A stretch of DNA of 64,000 nucleotides, taken from positions 1 to 64,000 of the forward strand of contig CAYLQG010000001.1 of the NCBI GenBank assembly GCA_964385705.1. Direction: 5' to 3'. This stretch comes from DATKGN01 sp964385705 (GTDB lineage: Bacteria > Patescibacteriota > Microgenomatia > UBA10105 > UBA927). Shown here piece by piece: positions 1 through 8,052 of this stretch. How positions within the stretch are numbered: position 1 is the first letter of the stretch; each line of letters starts with the position of its first letter. Under the pieces are notes generated by a model that worked only from the letters and a program-made list of their open reading frames with translations, was not told the origin of the DNA and did no database searches. A program made the position numbers and the translations under genes.

Positions 1-208
1 GATAGGTAATTCTTCCTTTACTCGGATCGTATGGCGTCACTTCCATTCTGACCCTGTCTCCCGGCATTATGCGGATAAAATTAAGCCGCATCTTACCGGA
101 CAGATGACATAACACCACGTGCCCGTTTTGTAACTTTACTCGAAACAACGTATTTGGCAAACACTCGACTACCTCACCTTCAACTTCGATATTTCCTTGA
201 TGCGCCAT
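1..208 (-). CDS. infA: Translation initiation factor IF-1 (3' end cut by window)
   Basis: The minus-strand frame from the ATG at 208 gives 69 residues starting MAHQGNIEVEGEVVECLPNT and ending at SKGRITY on the window edge. Family members are about 72 residues, so only about the last three residues and the stop are missing. Visible IF-1 signatures are FRVKLQNGH, the HLSGKMR OB-fold strand and IRIMPGDRVRMEVTPYDPSKGRI. IF-1 binds the 30S A site during initiation. It lies 72 bases downstream of map, the usual end of a bacterial spc-type operon. Identification is firm. Confidence 0.95.
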   Translation of the reverse strand, partial: MAHQGNIEVEGEVVECLPNTLFRVKLQNGHVVLCHLSGKMRLNFIRIMPGDRVRMEVTPYDPSKGRITY

Positions 209-280
209 ATCCACGTAAAAAACGACGGGGTTAACTCCCGACTATGTCGGGATCCCCGACGCATAGGAACGTATTATATA

Positions 281-1054
281 TCAATGTTCAGCTTTGGTCA
301 ATACGATGGGCCCATTCTCACTTATTGCTAAAGAATGCTCAAATACGGCAGCCACAGACCGGTCCCTCGTCGCGATAGTCCACCCGTCATCATTCTCATA
401 GACGACCGACCCGCTGCCCATAGTATATATAGGCTCAATGGCTATCGTCTCGTTACCACGGAATTGATAGGTATTCTCGGCGGCTCCCCGTGCGTAATTA
501 GGCACCTGAGGGTCTTCATGAAGCTCACGGCCGACACCATGGCCTACAAGCGATTTCACGATACTGTAGCCGGCTCCCTCTATGATCTTCTGCGTCGAAT
601 CGGAGATTTCACCGATATGTGTGTCAATCCGTGCCAGAGTTATTGCTTTTTCAAGCGCTTCCTGTCCGACACGTAAAAAATCTTCTTTCCGGGCTTTTTC
701 GGGTGATGGGTCCGCACCAACCACTTTTGTCCACGCCGTATCCGTGTGGAACCCGCCGTATATAAGGCCTATGTCAATGGTTAACATGTCGCCATCTTTG
801 AGAACATATGGCGTCGGAATACCGTGCACCACAACTTCATTGACACACAGGCATGTAGCCCAATGATACCCTTCTACTGTTTTAAACGAAGCAGTGCCCC
901 CTGATTTATCGATGAGCATGTTCGCCTGTTCTTCAATTGCGCTAAGGCTTACACCCGGTTGGGCGAATTGCAATAACGTGACAAGAATTGAGCCTAATTT
1001 CGCTCCTCCTTCGCGCATTACGGCGATCTCCTCACCTGTTTTTCTGTGAATCAT
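281..1054 (-). CDS. map: Methionine aminopeptidase, type I
   Basis: This 257-residue enzyme removes the initiator Met from nascent proteins. All five metal ligands of the pita-bread fold are visible: D94 (LTIDIG), D105 (GFHTDTAW), H172 (GHGVGRELHE), E207 (IAIEPIY) and E239 (VFEHS). H77 in VVVHGIP matches the substrate-side histidine. The length is normal for the short type I form without an N-terminal zinc finger. Its ATG overlaps the TGA of the upstream kinase (ATGA), so it is translationally coupled. Placement between adk and infA is classical. Confidence 0.97.
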   Translation of the reverse strand: MIHRKTGEEIAVMREGGAKLGSILVTLLQFAQPGVSLSAIEEQANMLIDKSGGTASFKTVEGYHWATCLCVNEVVVHGIPTPYVLKDGDMLTIDIGLIYGGFHTDTAWTKVVGADPSPEKARKEDFLRVGQEALEKAITLARIDTHIGEISDSTQKIIEGAGYSIVKSLVGHGVGRELHEDPQVPNYARGAAENTYQFRGNETIAIEPIYTMGSGSVVYENDDGWTIATRDRSVAAVFEHSLAISENGPIVLTKAEH

Positions 1055-1605
1055 AGGAATTTGTTATAGAAATCGGAAAGTTTTTGATTAAATGACCCAA
1101 CGTCATCGTCGTTCACAATAAGGTAGTCAGCGATAGCAATTGGACCGCCCTTATGTAAGTTTTCTATCTCTGCATAATCACGGGTACGTGCCTCGGATCC
1201 CGTAAGCGGACGCACTTTTCTGTCTTTAAGCCTACGGTAACGGACATCGGGAGCTGCGTAAATACATAGCAGGGTAAGTGACGGAAATTTTTTTTTGAGA
1301 TATATATACTCTTCCCAACTGTATAACCCGTCAAGAACAACAAATGAATTATCTTTCCGAGTGTCAATGATTCTTGGTTCAATCTTTATGGCCATTGCCG
1401 CCATTCCGAGCTCTGCGCGCAACTTTTCCCTATACATCCGTTCATTTTCTTCGTTAATCGGAAGATTCGCTTCTTTTAATCCGATATCCGTCTGATCGCC
1501 GAAACGGAGAATGGCTGCTTTTTTTGACCGGAAGTAGTTGGCGGCAACGCTTTTGCCTGATCCCGGCATACCGACGATAGCGAGAAGCTTAAGTTGGCTA
1601 TCCAT
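1051..1605 (-). CDS. UPF0200 / dephospho-CoA-kinase-like P-loop kinase
   Basis: A 184-residue P-loop protein. Walker A is GMPGSGKS (residues 12-19). The order of blocks resembles the UPF0200 family, known mainly from archaea and related to dephospho-CoA kinase and nucleotide kinases: a RFGD-type strand, RAELGMAAMAIKIEPRI, VVLDGLYSWEEY, an APDVRYRRL arm with arginines, and ADYLIVND. The substrate is unknown. The start MDSQ (ATG at 1605) overlaps the last 8 bases of adk and is preferred over an upstream extension that would overlap adk by more than 120 bases and lacks similarity. It sits in a tight unit with adk and map. Family call is moderate and function uncertain. Confidence 0.7.
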   Translation of the reverse strand: MDSQLKLLAIVGMPGSGKSVAANYFRSKKAAILRFGDQTDIGLKEANLPINEENERMYREKLRAELGMAAMAIKIEPRIIDTRKDNSFVVLDGLYSWEEYIYLKKKFPSLTLLCIYAAPDVRYRRLKDRKVRPLTGSEARTRDYAEIENLHKGGPIAIADYLIVNDDDVGSFNQKLSDFYNKFL

Positions 1606-2176
1606 GAACTTGATTAAGAATAAGTGCGTGCACCTCTTCAACTGATTTTTCTGCGCTGATTTCGCGAAGAACTCCCCGATCACGATAATAGGCAAGAAGA
1701 TCTTGTTGTCCGGTTTTATACACCGCAAGGCGTTTTTTTATCCGCTCAGGTGAATCATGAAGCTCGGTTGACCCCGGGTGGAGAGGACGGGCTCTCTTTA
1801 CAAGCCGCTTGATTGACTCTTCTTCACTGATATTGAGATAGATCACCGCATCTATTTTCTGACCGAACGAAGAGAGAACGTTTTCCAGAAATTTAACCTG
1901 TTCGATATTCCGGGGGAATCCATCCATGATCCAGTCGCTTTTAACGCCTTTTTCATCCAACCGGTTCTTCCACAGTTCATACATCTGTGTATCGTTCACA
2001 TATTGCCCGTCCGAGAGCGCTTTCCTACAGACGTCGCCGAGCGGACTTTTATCGTTGGTTGCGGCATCGCGGACTAAATCTCCTGATGTAAGAATAGGGA
2101 TATGAAGCGCTTCGCTTAACAATGTTGCCTGAGTTCCTTTTCCTGACCCTTCGGGCCCGTACATGAGTATGTGCAT
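1598..2176 (-). CDS. adk: Adenylate kinase
   Basis: This 192-residue enzyme interconverts ATP + AMP and 2 ADP in the cytosol. Visible motifs are the P-loop GPEGSGKGT (7-15), the AMP-site SGD (31-33), DGFPR (85-89), and arginines before and after a short lid (about 125-150). The lid has no zinc-binding cysteines, so this is a short-lid form. It follows secY with one base between the genes, as in standard spc operons. The 3' end overlaps the next kinase gene by 8 bases. Confidence 0.96.
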   Translation of the reverse strand: MHILMYGPEGSGKGTQATLLSEALHIPILTSGDLVRDAATNDKSPLGDVCRKALSDGQYVNDTQMYELWKNRLDEKGVKSDWIMDGFPRNIEQVKFLENVLSSFGQKIDAVIYLNISEEESIKRLVKRARPLHPGSTELHDSPERIKKRLAVYKTGQQDLLAYYRDRGVLREISAEKSVEEVHALILNQVHG

Positions 2177-2177
2177 A

Positions 2178-3467
2178 TTATTCCTTTAAAAACCCTTCGT
2201 AATTGCGCATGACAAGCTGTGCCTCAAGCGCTTTTACCGTTTCAAGAACGACGGAAACGACGATAAGAACACCGGTTCCTCCGATCAGTAACGTCGAAAC
2301 ACCCGTAATTTGTTTGGCAATCGCGGGAAGTATTGCAATGAGTCCTAAGAACAGTGCTCCGGCGAGCGTTATCCGTGTCAGAATGTAATTAAGATACTGC
2401 GCCGTCGGCGTCCCCGGCCGGATTCCCGGAATAAACCCGCCGTACTTCTGAATCTCCTGGGAGATCTTCGTCGGATTAAAGGTAATCGCAGTATAAAAAT
2501 AGGTAAACCCTATGACTAGGAAGAAATAAATTACATTGTATGAAATTCCGTTGGGATTAAATATGTTTGTTAATATATGGCCAAACCCGGCAAGTCCAGG
2601 ATTCTTCACCTGCTGTAAAAATCCTCCGACCAACGACGGTAATAAAACTAGTGAAACGGCAAATATAATGGGGATGACGCCTGCCTGATTCACCCGTAAT
2701 GGGAGGTAAGAGGTCGCACCTCCATACACTTTGTTCCCGCGAATGCGACGGGCATAGTGCACAGTAATCCTCCTGACTGCTTCATTCACATAAACGGTTG
2801 CGGCGATGACGGCAATCGCTAATACGAGAAATACAACGAGGTTGGTCAAATATTCGCTTGTGAGCGTTGTTGCTGTTTGACCGAAGGCAACCGGGAGTCT
2901 ACCCACAATTCCTGCAAATATGAGAAGTGATATACCGTTTCCGATGCCGTATTCTGTGATAAGTTCACCGAGCCACATAGCAAACAGGGTGCCTGCTGTC
3001 ATCGTGACGACAATAGCGATAAGTGCAAACGGATCAACTGCACCGATAATCCCCTGGTTTTTAAGAAGGGCAAACATGCCGATAGATTGGACAACAGCAA
3101 GAGGAACGGTGATAAGCCGGGTATATTGATTAATTTTTTCCCGTCCGTATTCCCCTTCTTTCTGCAGTTCCTCAAGTGCCGGAAACACAATTTGGAGAAG
3201 TTGCAGGATGATAGATGCGTTGATGTATGGATTTAGTCCTAACGCAAGCACTGAAAAGTTTACAAGTGTACCGCCTGAAAATATATCAAGAAGTCCTAAA
3301 AATTGATTTTGTGAAAACAAAGCGGCTAATTTTTTCGTATCGACACTTGGGATCGGAATATGTGCAAACAGTCGAAACACTACAAACAGAAGTGCCGTTA
3401 TGATAATTTTCCGTCGAAGATCCGGCGATTTCCAACTCGCAATGAGCGGAGCAAGTAGCTTGTTCAT
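2178..3467 (-). CDS. secY: Protein translocase subunit SecY
   Basis: A 429-residue polytopic membrane protein with about ten hydrophobic segments, the pore of the Sec translocon. Recognisable SecY features are PIPSVDTKKL in the first periplasmic region, the plug-region FSGGTLVNFSVLALGLNPYI, the GNGISLLIFAGIV helix, the RRITVHYARR cytosolic loop that contacts the ribosome, YLPLRVNQAGVIPIIFA, and GFIPGIRPGTPT. It lies between rplO and adk. The N-terminus KLLAPLIASWKSPDLRRKI is typical, so the ATG at 3467 is a good start. Confidence 0.98.
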   Translation of the reverse strand: MNKLLAPLIASWKSPDLRRKIIITALLFVVFRLFAHIPIPSVDTKKLAALFSQNQFLGLLDIFSGGTLVNFSVLALGLNPYINASIILQLLQIVFPALEELQKEGEYGREKINQYTRLITVPLAVVQSIGMFALLKNQGIIGAVDPFALIAIVVTMTAGTLFAMWLGELITEYGIGNGISLLIFAGIVGRLPVAFGQTATTLTSEYLTNLVVFLVLAIAVIAATVYVNEAVRRITVHYARRIRGNKVYGGATSYLPLRVNQAGVIPIIFAVSLVLLPSLVGGFLQQVKNPGLAGFGHILTNIFNPNGISYNVIYFFLVIGFTYFYTAITFNPTKISQEIQKYGGFIPGIRPGTPTAQYLNYILTRITLAGALFLGLIAILPAIAKQITGVSTLLIGGTGVLIVVSVVLETVKALEAQLVMRNYEGFLKE

Positions 3468-3480
3468 GAATGTGTCGTCT

Positions 3481-3912
3481 TCAGGCTTCTATCGTGCCGC
3501 CCGCTTTTTCAATAGTTGTGCGAGCGTGCTTCGAACAGGGTAATGCAATGGTAAGAGCATGATCAAGTTTTCCGTCTCCCAATATTTTTACCCTTGAAAC
3601 CCGCTCATCAATAATATGATATTTTATAAGAGTTGCCAATGTAACCTTTGTTTTTGCTGGAATGACATTCAGACTGCCGACAGCAACCGGCTGCGCTTTT
3701 GCTTGAAGTGTCGTATTTTTCCCTTTACCCCGAAGAAGCGGCAAACGTTTGATGAGCGCCAGTTGTCCGCCTTCAAAACCAATCGGCATACTGTCGCGAG
3801 CATTTTGCCCTTTCGTCCCACGACCTGATGTTTTCACTTTGCCGGATCCGTGACCTCGACCGACCCGTTTTTTGGATCGTGCCACAATAGCTTGTAGTTC
3901 ATGTATATTCAT
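3481..3912 (-). CDS. rplO: 50S ribosomal protein L15 (uL15)
   Basis: 143 residues. The glycine/basic-rich N-terminus KKRVGRGHGSGKVKTSGRGT is the hallmark of uL15, followed by GQNARDSMPIGFEGGQLALIKRLP. It starts only 4 bases after the rpsE stop. This leaves no room for rpmD (uL30), which normally lies between rpsE and rplO. Part of the spc operon. Confidence 0.97.
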   Translation of the reverse strand: MNIHELQAIVARSKKRVGRGHGSGKVKTSGRGTKGQNARDSMPIGFEGGQLALIKRLPLLRGKGKNTTLQAKAQPVAVGSLNVIPAKTKVTLATLIKYHIIDERVSRVKILGDGKLDHALTIALPCSKHARTTIEKAGGTIEA

Positions 3913-3916
3913 ACGT

Positions 3917-4387
3917 TTATTTTTTATGAATTAACCGCAGTTGTCCGAGCGCTTCAATCGTCGCATAGACATTTGACGCCTGATTTTTACTGCCTAATAT
4001 TTTTGAAACGATATCACGGATTCCTGCCGCTTCAACGACTGCCCGGATTGCGCCTCCTGCGATAACTCCTGTTCCAGGAGGAGCCGGCTTTAACATCACC
4101 CGTGCGGCTCCGCGTTTCACGCGAACTTCATGGGGGATCGTTTTGTCCCGCATCGCGACCGTAATAAGATGTTTTTTCGCATAGGAGACCGCCTTCCTAA
4201 CGGCTGATGATACATCGGGCGCACCGCCTAGACCAACGCCGACCCGTCCTTTTTTATCACCGACGACCGCAAGTACGGAGAAGCCGATTTTATTGCCGCC
4301 TTTGGTTTTTTTCGACACACGGTTAACCTGGACAATTTTTTCCTCAAACTCGCTCGGAGCCCGCTCTGACTTTTGTTGAAATCTCAT
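3917..4387 (-). CDS. rpsE: 30S ribosomal protein S5 (uS5)
   Basis: 156 residues. The N-terminal double-stranded RNA-binding segment shows EEKIVQVNRVSKKTKGGNKI and FSVLAVVGDKKGRVGVGLG. The C-terminal part shows MLKPAPPGTGVIAGGAIRAVVEAAGI and the NVYATIEALGQL ending typical of uS5. It functions in decoding accuracy and the mRNA entry tunnel. Its ATG overlaps the end of rplR by 4 bases. Confidence 0.97.
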   Translation of the reverse strand: MRFQQKSERAPSEFEEKIVQVNRVSKKTKGGNKIGFSVLAVVGDKKGRVGVGLGGAPDVSSAVRKAVSYAKKHLITVAMRDKTIPHEVRVKRGAARVMLKPAPPGTGVIAGGAIRAVVEAAGIRDIVSKILGSKNQASNVYATIEALGQLRLIHKK

Positions 4388-4719
4388 ACAGTGATTCCTC
4401 CTTCACGCACTGCATCAGCAAGTGCTTTTATTGCGCCATGATATCGATAGCCATTACGGTCAAAAACGAGCTTCGTAATTCCTTTTTTCTTGGCAATTGC
4501 GGCAATTGCGGCGCCCAACACTTTTGCTTTTGCGACAGTCGTCCCTACCTCTTCCGCAGAACACAGGGTTGTTCCTTTTTCATCATCAACGAGTTGAACG
4601 TACATGACTAAATTGGAACGGAACACAGACAGGCGCGGCCTTTCAGCCGTTCCTGATACTCGTGCGCGTATACGTACCTTCCGACGAAACCGTCGTTCTA
4701 AATTTGAATCTTTAGCCAT
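4384..4719 (-). CDS. rplR: 50S ribosomal protein L18 (uL18)
   Basis: 111 residues, a normal length. Motifs are RRFRRKVRIRARVSGTAERPRLSVFRSN, TLCSAEEVGTT, and the C-terminal VFDRNGYRYHGAIKALADAVREGG. It binds 5S rRNA with L5. The gene overlaps rpsE by 4 bases downstream and its ATG shares one base with the rplF stop, showing tight coupling in the spc operon. Confidence 0.97.
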   Translation of the reverse strand: MAKDSNLERRFRRKVRIRARVSGTAERPRLSVFRSNLVMYVQLVDDEKGTTLCSAEEVGTTVAKAKVLGAAIAAIAKKKGITKLVFDRNGYRYHGAIKALADAVREGGITV

Positions 4720-5282
4720 TATTTAGCTCCTCCCGGTGCTCCGCCGACAGCTTTCGCTTTACCGGCTTTCTTTCTAATATATTCTCCCTCATATTTTATA
4801 CCTTTCCCTTTATATGGTTCAGGTTTCTTAATTTCGCGAATAGACGCCGCCGTTTGGCCGACAGCCTGTTTATCAATACCGGCTACAATAATTTTTCCTT
4901 CTGTAACTGAAAAACTAATACCGGCGGGCGGAGCAACCGTCACGGGATGGGAAAATCCGACCGTCAGAACGACGCTCGTTCCGCTTAATGCTGCCCGATA
5001 GCCAACACCTGAAAGTTCAAGTGTTTTCGTCCACCCTTTGGTGACTCCAACAACGCCGTTAGCAAGTACTGCGCGAAGATATCCGTGAAGCGCCTGACGG
5101 GCTTTATCTCCGCCACCGGCAATTTTCACTTCGACTACCGCGCCTTCATTATGAACGGAAAGTCCATTCGGAACCGCATATCGTAGCTCCCCTTTTGGAC
5201 CTTTTACCACTACTTCCGCGCCGTCAAGTGTAACGGTTACTTCTTTCGGTATAGTGATAAGTGCTTTACCTATTCGTGACAT
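4719..5282 (-). CDS. rplF: 50S ribosomal protein L6 (uL6)
   Basis: 187 residues from the ATG at 5282 (MSRIGKALITIPKEV), the standard uL6 N-terminus. A longer in-frame extension to 5339 would overlap rpsH and is rejected. Features include the KGPKGEL signature, the VTKGWTKTLELSGVGYRA block and the C-terminal KKPEPYKGKGIKYEGEYIRKKAGK motif. A short Ala/Gly tail follows. It is part of the GTPase-centre base of the 50S subunit. Confidence 0.97.
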   Translation of the reverse strand: MSRIGKALITIPKEVTVTLDGAEVVVKGPKGELRYAVPNGLSVHNEGAVVEVKIAGGGDKARQALHGYLRAVLANGVVGVTKGWTKTLELSGVGYRAALSGTSVVLTVGFSHPVTVAPPAGISFSVTEGKIIVAGIDKQAVGQTAASIREIKKPEPYKGKGIKYEGEYIRKKAGKAKAVGGAPGGAK

Positions 5283-5289
5283 AGTTTGT

Positions 5290-5682
5290 TTACCAAATGG
5301 TTGCCAATAATTCTCCGCCGATACCTTTTTTCCGTGCAACAGTTCCGGTCATAATCCCCTGCGGAGTGGAAAGAATAGCAATCCCCATACCTCCGACAAC
5401 CGTCGGGATCATGTGTTTATTTACGTAAAGGCGAAGACCTGGTTTACTCACCCGTTTCACTCCAGTGATAACCGATGACGAACCGTTATATCGAAGTGCG
5501 ATTTTAATCATGCTCTTCGGGTCAGTGCCTATCTTTTGCACGTCTCCGATATATCCCTCTTGGGATAATATTTTTGCAACTTCAAGTTTCAGTCTTGAAT
5601 GCGGCACCTCAACAGACTGCCGCCCTGCAAGTGATGCATTTTTTATCTGTATTAATAAATCACCTATTGGATCATTTACCAT
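5290..5682 (-). CDS. rpsH: 30S ribosomal protein S8 (uS8)
   Basis: 130 residues, the usual length. It begins VNDPIGDLLIQIKNASLAG and ends with GIAILSTPQGIMTGTVARKKGIGGELLATIW, both diagnostic of uS8. It binds 16S helix 21 and, in well-studied bacteria, autoregulates the spc operon. No such site was identified here. Seven bases separate it from rplF. Confidence 0.97.
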   Translation of the reverse strand: MVNDPIGDLLIQIKNASLAGRQSVEVPHSRLKLEVAKILSQEGYIGDVQKIGTDPKSMIKIALRYNGSSSVITGVKRVSKPGLRLYVNKHMIPTVVGGMGIAILSTPQGIMTGTVARKKGIGGELLATIW

Positions 5683-5691
5683 ATATCTCCT

Positions 5692-5877
5692 TTACCAAGA
5701 CGCTTTAATAACTCCCGGCAATTCGCCTTTATGAGCCAGTTTTCGGAAACACAATCTGCAAATACCGAATTTTCTCATATATGCACGTGACCTTCCGCAC
5801 AGGGAACACCGGTTCCGGTGGCGGACCTGATATTTTTGCTTTTTTTCGAATTTAACTATATCTGATGTCTTTGCCAT
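5692..5877 (-). CDS. rpsZ: 30S ribosomal protein S14, zinc-binding type (uS14)
   Basis: 61 residues, the short type-Z form. Four cysteines are in the order CSLC...CRLC inside RNRCSLCGRSRAYMRKFGIC, forming the zinc ribbon. The C-terminus LAHKGELPGVIKASW is typical. It lies between rplE and rpsH, as in Gram-positive and CPR spc operons. Confidence 0.97.
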   Translation of the reverse strand: MAKTSDIVKFEKKQKYQVRHRNRCSLCGRSRAYMRKFGICRLCFRKLAHKGELPGVIKASW

Positions 5878-5879
5878 AA

Positions 5880-6422
5880 TTACTCCTTTACAAAAGGCAT
5901 ACCCAAAAGCTGGAGCAGAATCCTGCCCATCTCGTCGGTCTTTGCCGTTGTAACAAAACTAATCTCAAACCCCCGGACTTTATCAACCATATTATATTCA
6001 AGTTCCGGAAATATCGTGTGTTCTTTAATACCCAGTGTATAATTCCCTCTCCCGTCAAATCCCTTAAGCGGTACCCCGCGAAAATCACGGACACGCGGAA
6101 GACCGATGGCGATAAGTTTTTGCAAAAAATCATACATGCGTTTACCACGGATCGTCACCCGAAGTCCGACCGCATCGCCTGCACGAAGCTTAAATGTGGA
6201 GATAGCGCGCTTTGCAGTTTTTACTTCCGGTTTTTGACCTGTTATGACAGCGAGTTGTGCCGACATCTTTTCCATCACTTTTTTGTCCGTGAGCGCTTCT
6301 CCCATGCCGCAGTTGACGACTATTTTGACAAGCTTCGGAACGGCCATCGTATTTTTGACGCCGTGTTTGCTTTTAAATGCCGGTATTATCTCTTTGATAT
6401 ATTTTTCCTGTAATTCGTTCAT
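5880..6422 (-). CDS. rplE: 50S ribosomal protein L5 (uL5)
   Basis: 180 residues. Diagnostic blocks are VPKLVKIVVNCGMGEALTDK, VITGQKPEVKTAKRAISTFK, GLRVTIRGKRMYDFL, RDFRGVPLKGFDGRGNYTLG and the C-terminal ISFVTTAKTDEMGRILLQLLGMPF. It binds 5S rRNA and contacts the P-site tRNA. It starts 3 bases after rplX. Confidence 0.97.
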   Translation of the reverse strand: MNELQEKYIKEIIPAFKSKHGVKNTMAVPKLVKIVVNCGMGEALTDKKVMEKMSAQLAVITGQKPEVKTAKRAISTFKLRAGDAVGLRVTIRGKRMYDFLQKLIAIGLPRVRDFRGVPLKGFDGRGNYTLGIKEHTIFPELEYNMVDKVRGFEISFVTTAKTDEMGRILLQLLGMPFVKE

Positions 6423-6425
6423 AGG

Positions 6426-6731
6426 TTAAATCCTTTGCTCACATTTCTTACAAATCCGCTCTTTCTCACCTTTGGTAACAACATACCCGACGCGAGTGGG
6501 CTTGCCGCATTTCGGACAAAGCAATGCGACTTTCCCCATATCAAGAGCTCTCGCGTATTCAACGATACCACCCTGATGCTGCTCATCGCGCTTTTTCTCA
6601 TGTCGTTTATACATATTGACCCCGGCAACGATAATGGTATTGTGTTTCAAATCCACAACATCAACTTTGCCTTTTCGGCCTTTATCTTTGCCTGATGTCA
6701 CAAGTATTTGATCTCCTTTTTTCAGTTTCAT
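6426..6731 (-). CDS. rplX: 50S ribosomal protein L24 (uL24)
   Basis: 101 residues from the ATG at 6731 (MKLKKGDQILVTSGKDKGRK, the KOW-motif start). The longer frame to 6839 runs into rplN and is rejected. The C-terminal region contains CPKC and CKKC pairs (LCPKCGKPTRVG ... ERICKKCEQRI), forming a probable zinc ribbon that is seen in some bacterial L24 but absent from the E. coli protein. It is an assembly-initiator protein of the 50S subunit. Confidence 0.95.
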   Translation of the reverse strand: MKLKKGDQILVTSGKDKGRKGKVDVVDLKHNTIIVAGVNMYKRHEKKRDEQHQGGIVEYARALDMGKVALLCPKCGKPTRVGYVVTKGEKERICKKCEQRI

Positions 6732-6735
6732 AGTA

Positions 6736-7110
6736 TTAATAAACTTCCTGCGCCATGCTGGCGATTTTATCAAATCCCTTTTCTTTGAGTTCGCGTGCAA
6801 CCGGTCCAAATACCCGAGTTCCGCGCGGATTCTTATCAACTGCGTTATCGATCACTACACCCGCATTGTCATCAAAACGGATATAAGACCCGTCACTACG
6901 CCTATACTCTTTATGTGTTCTGATGATAACGACTTTCACGAGTTCGTCATCTTTCACGATTCCGTTCGGGTCGGCTTTTTTCACAACACACTGGACAACG
7001 TCTCCGAGTGACGCGAAATCCCGCCTGGACGAACCATAGATATGGGTAATCGTCATCACCTGTGCGCCCGAATTATCTGCTACTACTAATGATGTCCTTC
7101 GTTGTACCAT
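6736..7110 (-). CDS. rplN: 50S ribosomal protein L14 (uL14)
   Basis: 124 residues. Signature blocks are VQRRTSLVVADNSGAQVMTI, the VVIIRTHKEYRRSDGSYIRF region and DNAGVVIDNAVDKNPRGTRVFGPVARELK. It lies at the subunit interface (bridge B8). It starts 2 bases after the rpsQ stop. Confidence 0.97.
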   Translation of the reverse strand: MVQRRTSLVVADNSGAQVMTITHIYGSSRRDFASLGDVVQCVVKKADPNGIVKDDELVKVVIIRTHKEYRRSDGSYIRFDDNAGVVIDNAVDKNPRGTRVFGPVARELKEKGFDKIASMAQEVY

Positions 7111-7112
7111 AA

Positions 7113-7382
7113 TTAACTCACCTTATTTAAAACAATAAAATGCTTCGATCTGCTTATCGGTTTCGTTTCTCCAATGCGGACCGTATCACCAACGGCAAGC
7201 GTCAGAGACTCGTTATGTGCCATAAACCGTTTCGTTTTACGGACCAATTTTTTATATAGCGGGTGGCGGTAAGTTGATATAACAGCAACAACCACAGTTT
7301 TTATTGTTTTAACCGATACAACTTCTCCGGTAAATATTTTCCCGTTTGCACCCATAGTTATTGTCGTATTTTGGTTATTCAT
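7113..7382 (-). CDS. rpsQ: 30S ribosomal protein S17 (uS17)
   Basis: 89 residues with an OB-fold. Typical blocks are FTGEVVSVKTIKTVVVAV, HPLYKKLVRKTKRFMAHNE and GDTVRIGETKPISRSKHFIVL. It overlaps the 3' end of rpmC by 8 bases. Confidence 0.95.
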   Translation of the reverse strand: MNNQNTTITMGANGKIFTGEVVSVKTIKTVVVAVISTYRHPLYKKLVRKTKRFMAHNESLTLAVGDTVRIGETKPISRSKHFIVLNKVS

Positions 7383-7581
7383 GGTTAAACTCCTTCATGC
7401 GTTTCGCGGTCATGACTACAGCGAGCTTACTTCGAAGCGCGCGTCCTTCATGGACATTTTTAGACTGCTTACTATATCTGTTTATCATAAAAGCTGCAAG
7501 TTTTGACTGTGATTCCGTAATCACTTTATCAAGTTCAGCGACAGTCATTGATCGAAATGATGTTTTCTCTTTCTTTTTCAT
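7375..7581 (-). CDS. rpmC: 50S ribosomal protein L29 (uL29)
   Basis: 68 residues. The C-terminal LRSKLAVVMTAKRMKEFNHE is a variant of the usual RREIARVKTVL-type L29 helix, and position and length support the call. The family sits at the polypeptide exit tunnel. Its ATG overlaps the rplP stop by 4 bases. Sequence conservation is weak, so the assignment leans on gene order. Confidence 0.9.
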   Translation of the reverse strand: MKKKEKTSFRSMTVAELDKVITESQSKLAAFMINRYSKQSKNVHEGRALRSKLAVVMTAKRMKEFNHE

Positions 7582-7988
7582 AGGTCTTTAACGATAAACC
7601 GTGTCTGTATTGGTAGTTTTGCACTGGCAAGCCTGAGAGATGCTTTTGCATCTTCAAGGGAAATTCCGCCCATTTCAAAAAGGATGCGTCCAGGGCGAAC
7701 GACTGCAACATATTCATAAACATCCCCTTTTCCGCTTCCCATACGCGTTTCCGGCGGTTTTTTCGTAATCGGTTTATCCGGAAAAATTCTGATCCAGACG
7801 CGACCGCCCCGTTTTGTATAATGAGTCAGAGCACGGCGCGCGGCTTCAATCTGCCTACTCGTTACCCAACCTTCGGTCAGCGCTTTAAGACCGTATTCGC
7901 CGAAATTAATTTGTGAACCGCGGATAGAGATACCCGTCCGGCTTCCTCTGAACATTTTTCTGTGTTTTGCTCGTTTTGGTGCTAACAT
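7578..7988 (-). CDS. rplP: 50S ribosomal protein L16 (uL16)
   Basis: 136 residues. It starts MLAPKRAKHRKMFRGSRTGI, then FGEYGLKALTEGWVTSRQIEAARRAL, GRVWIRIFPDKPITKKPPETRMGSGKG and FEMGGISLEDAKASLRLASAKLP, all diagnostic of uL16. It is needed for A-site tRNA accommodation. A 60-base gap with repeats separates it from rpsC. Confidence 0.97.
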   Translation of the reverse strand: MLAPKRAKHRKMFRGSRTGISIRGSQINFGEYGLKALTEGWVTSRQIEAARRALTHYTKRGGRVWIRIFPDKPITKKPPETRMGSGKGDVYEYVAVVRPGRILFEMGGISLEDAKASLRLASAKLPIQTRFIVKDL

Positions 7989-7992
7989 ACTT

Positions 7993-8052
7993 TAGTTATT
8001 GGTTCATTGTTCATAGTTCATGGTTTTCTATGAACCATGAACGATTGACTAT
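7993..8052. repeat. GTTCAT/ATGAAC short inverted repeats between rpsC and rplP
   Basis: The gap is made almost entirely of TTCATGG/TTCATAG-type words in both orientations. GTTCATGGTT near 8015 is answered by AACCATGAAC near 8034, giving a hairpin. The repeat reaches the TAG stop codon of rpsC (8049-8051). Similar words fill the rplV-rpsS gap at 9087-9136. Such short repeats are otherwise intergenic filler and are unusual inside a ribosomal operon. Confidence 0.7.

Noticed and set aside
1606..1728. N-terminal extension of the UPF0200-like kinase
   Set aside because: It overlaps adk by over 120 bases, and the P-loop is expected close to the N-terminus.
6732..6839. N-terminal extension of L24
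   Set aside because: It lies entirely inside rplN and shows no L24 similarity.
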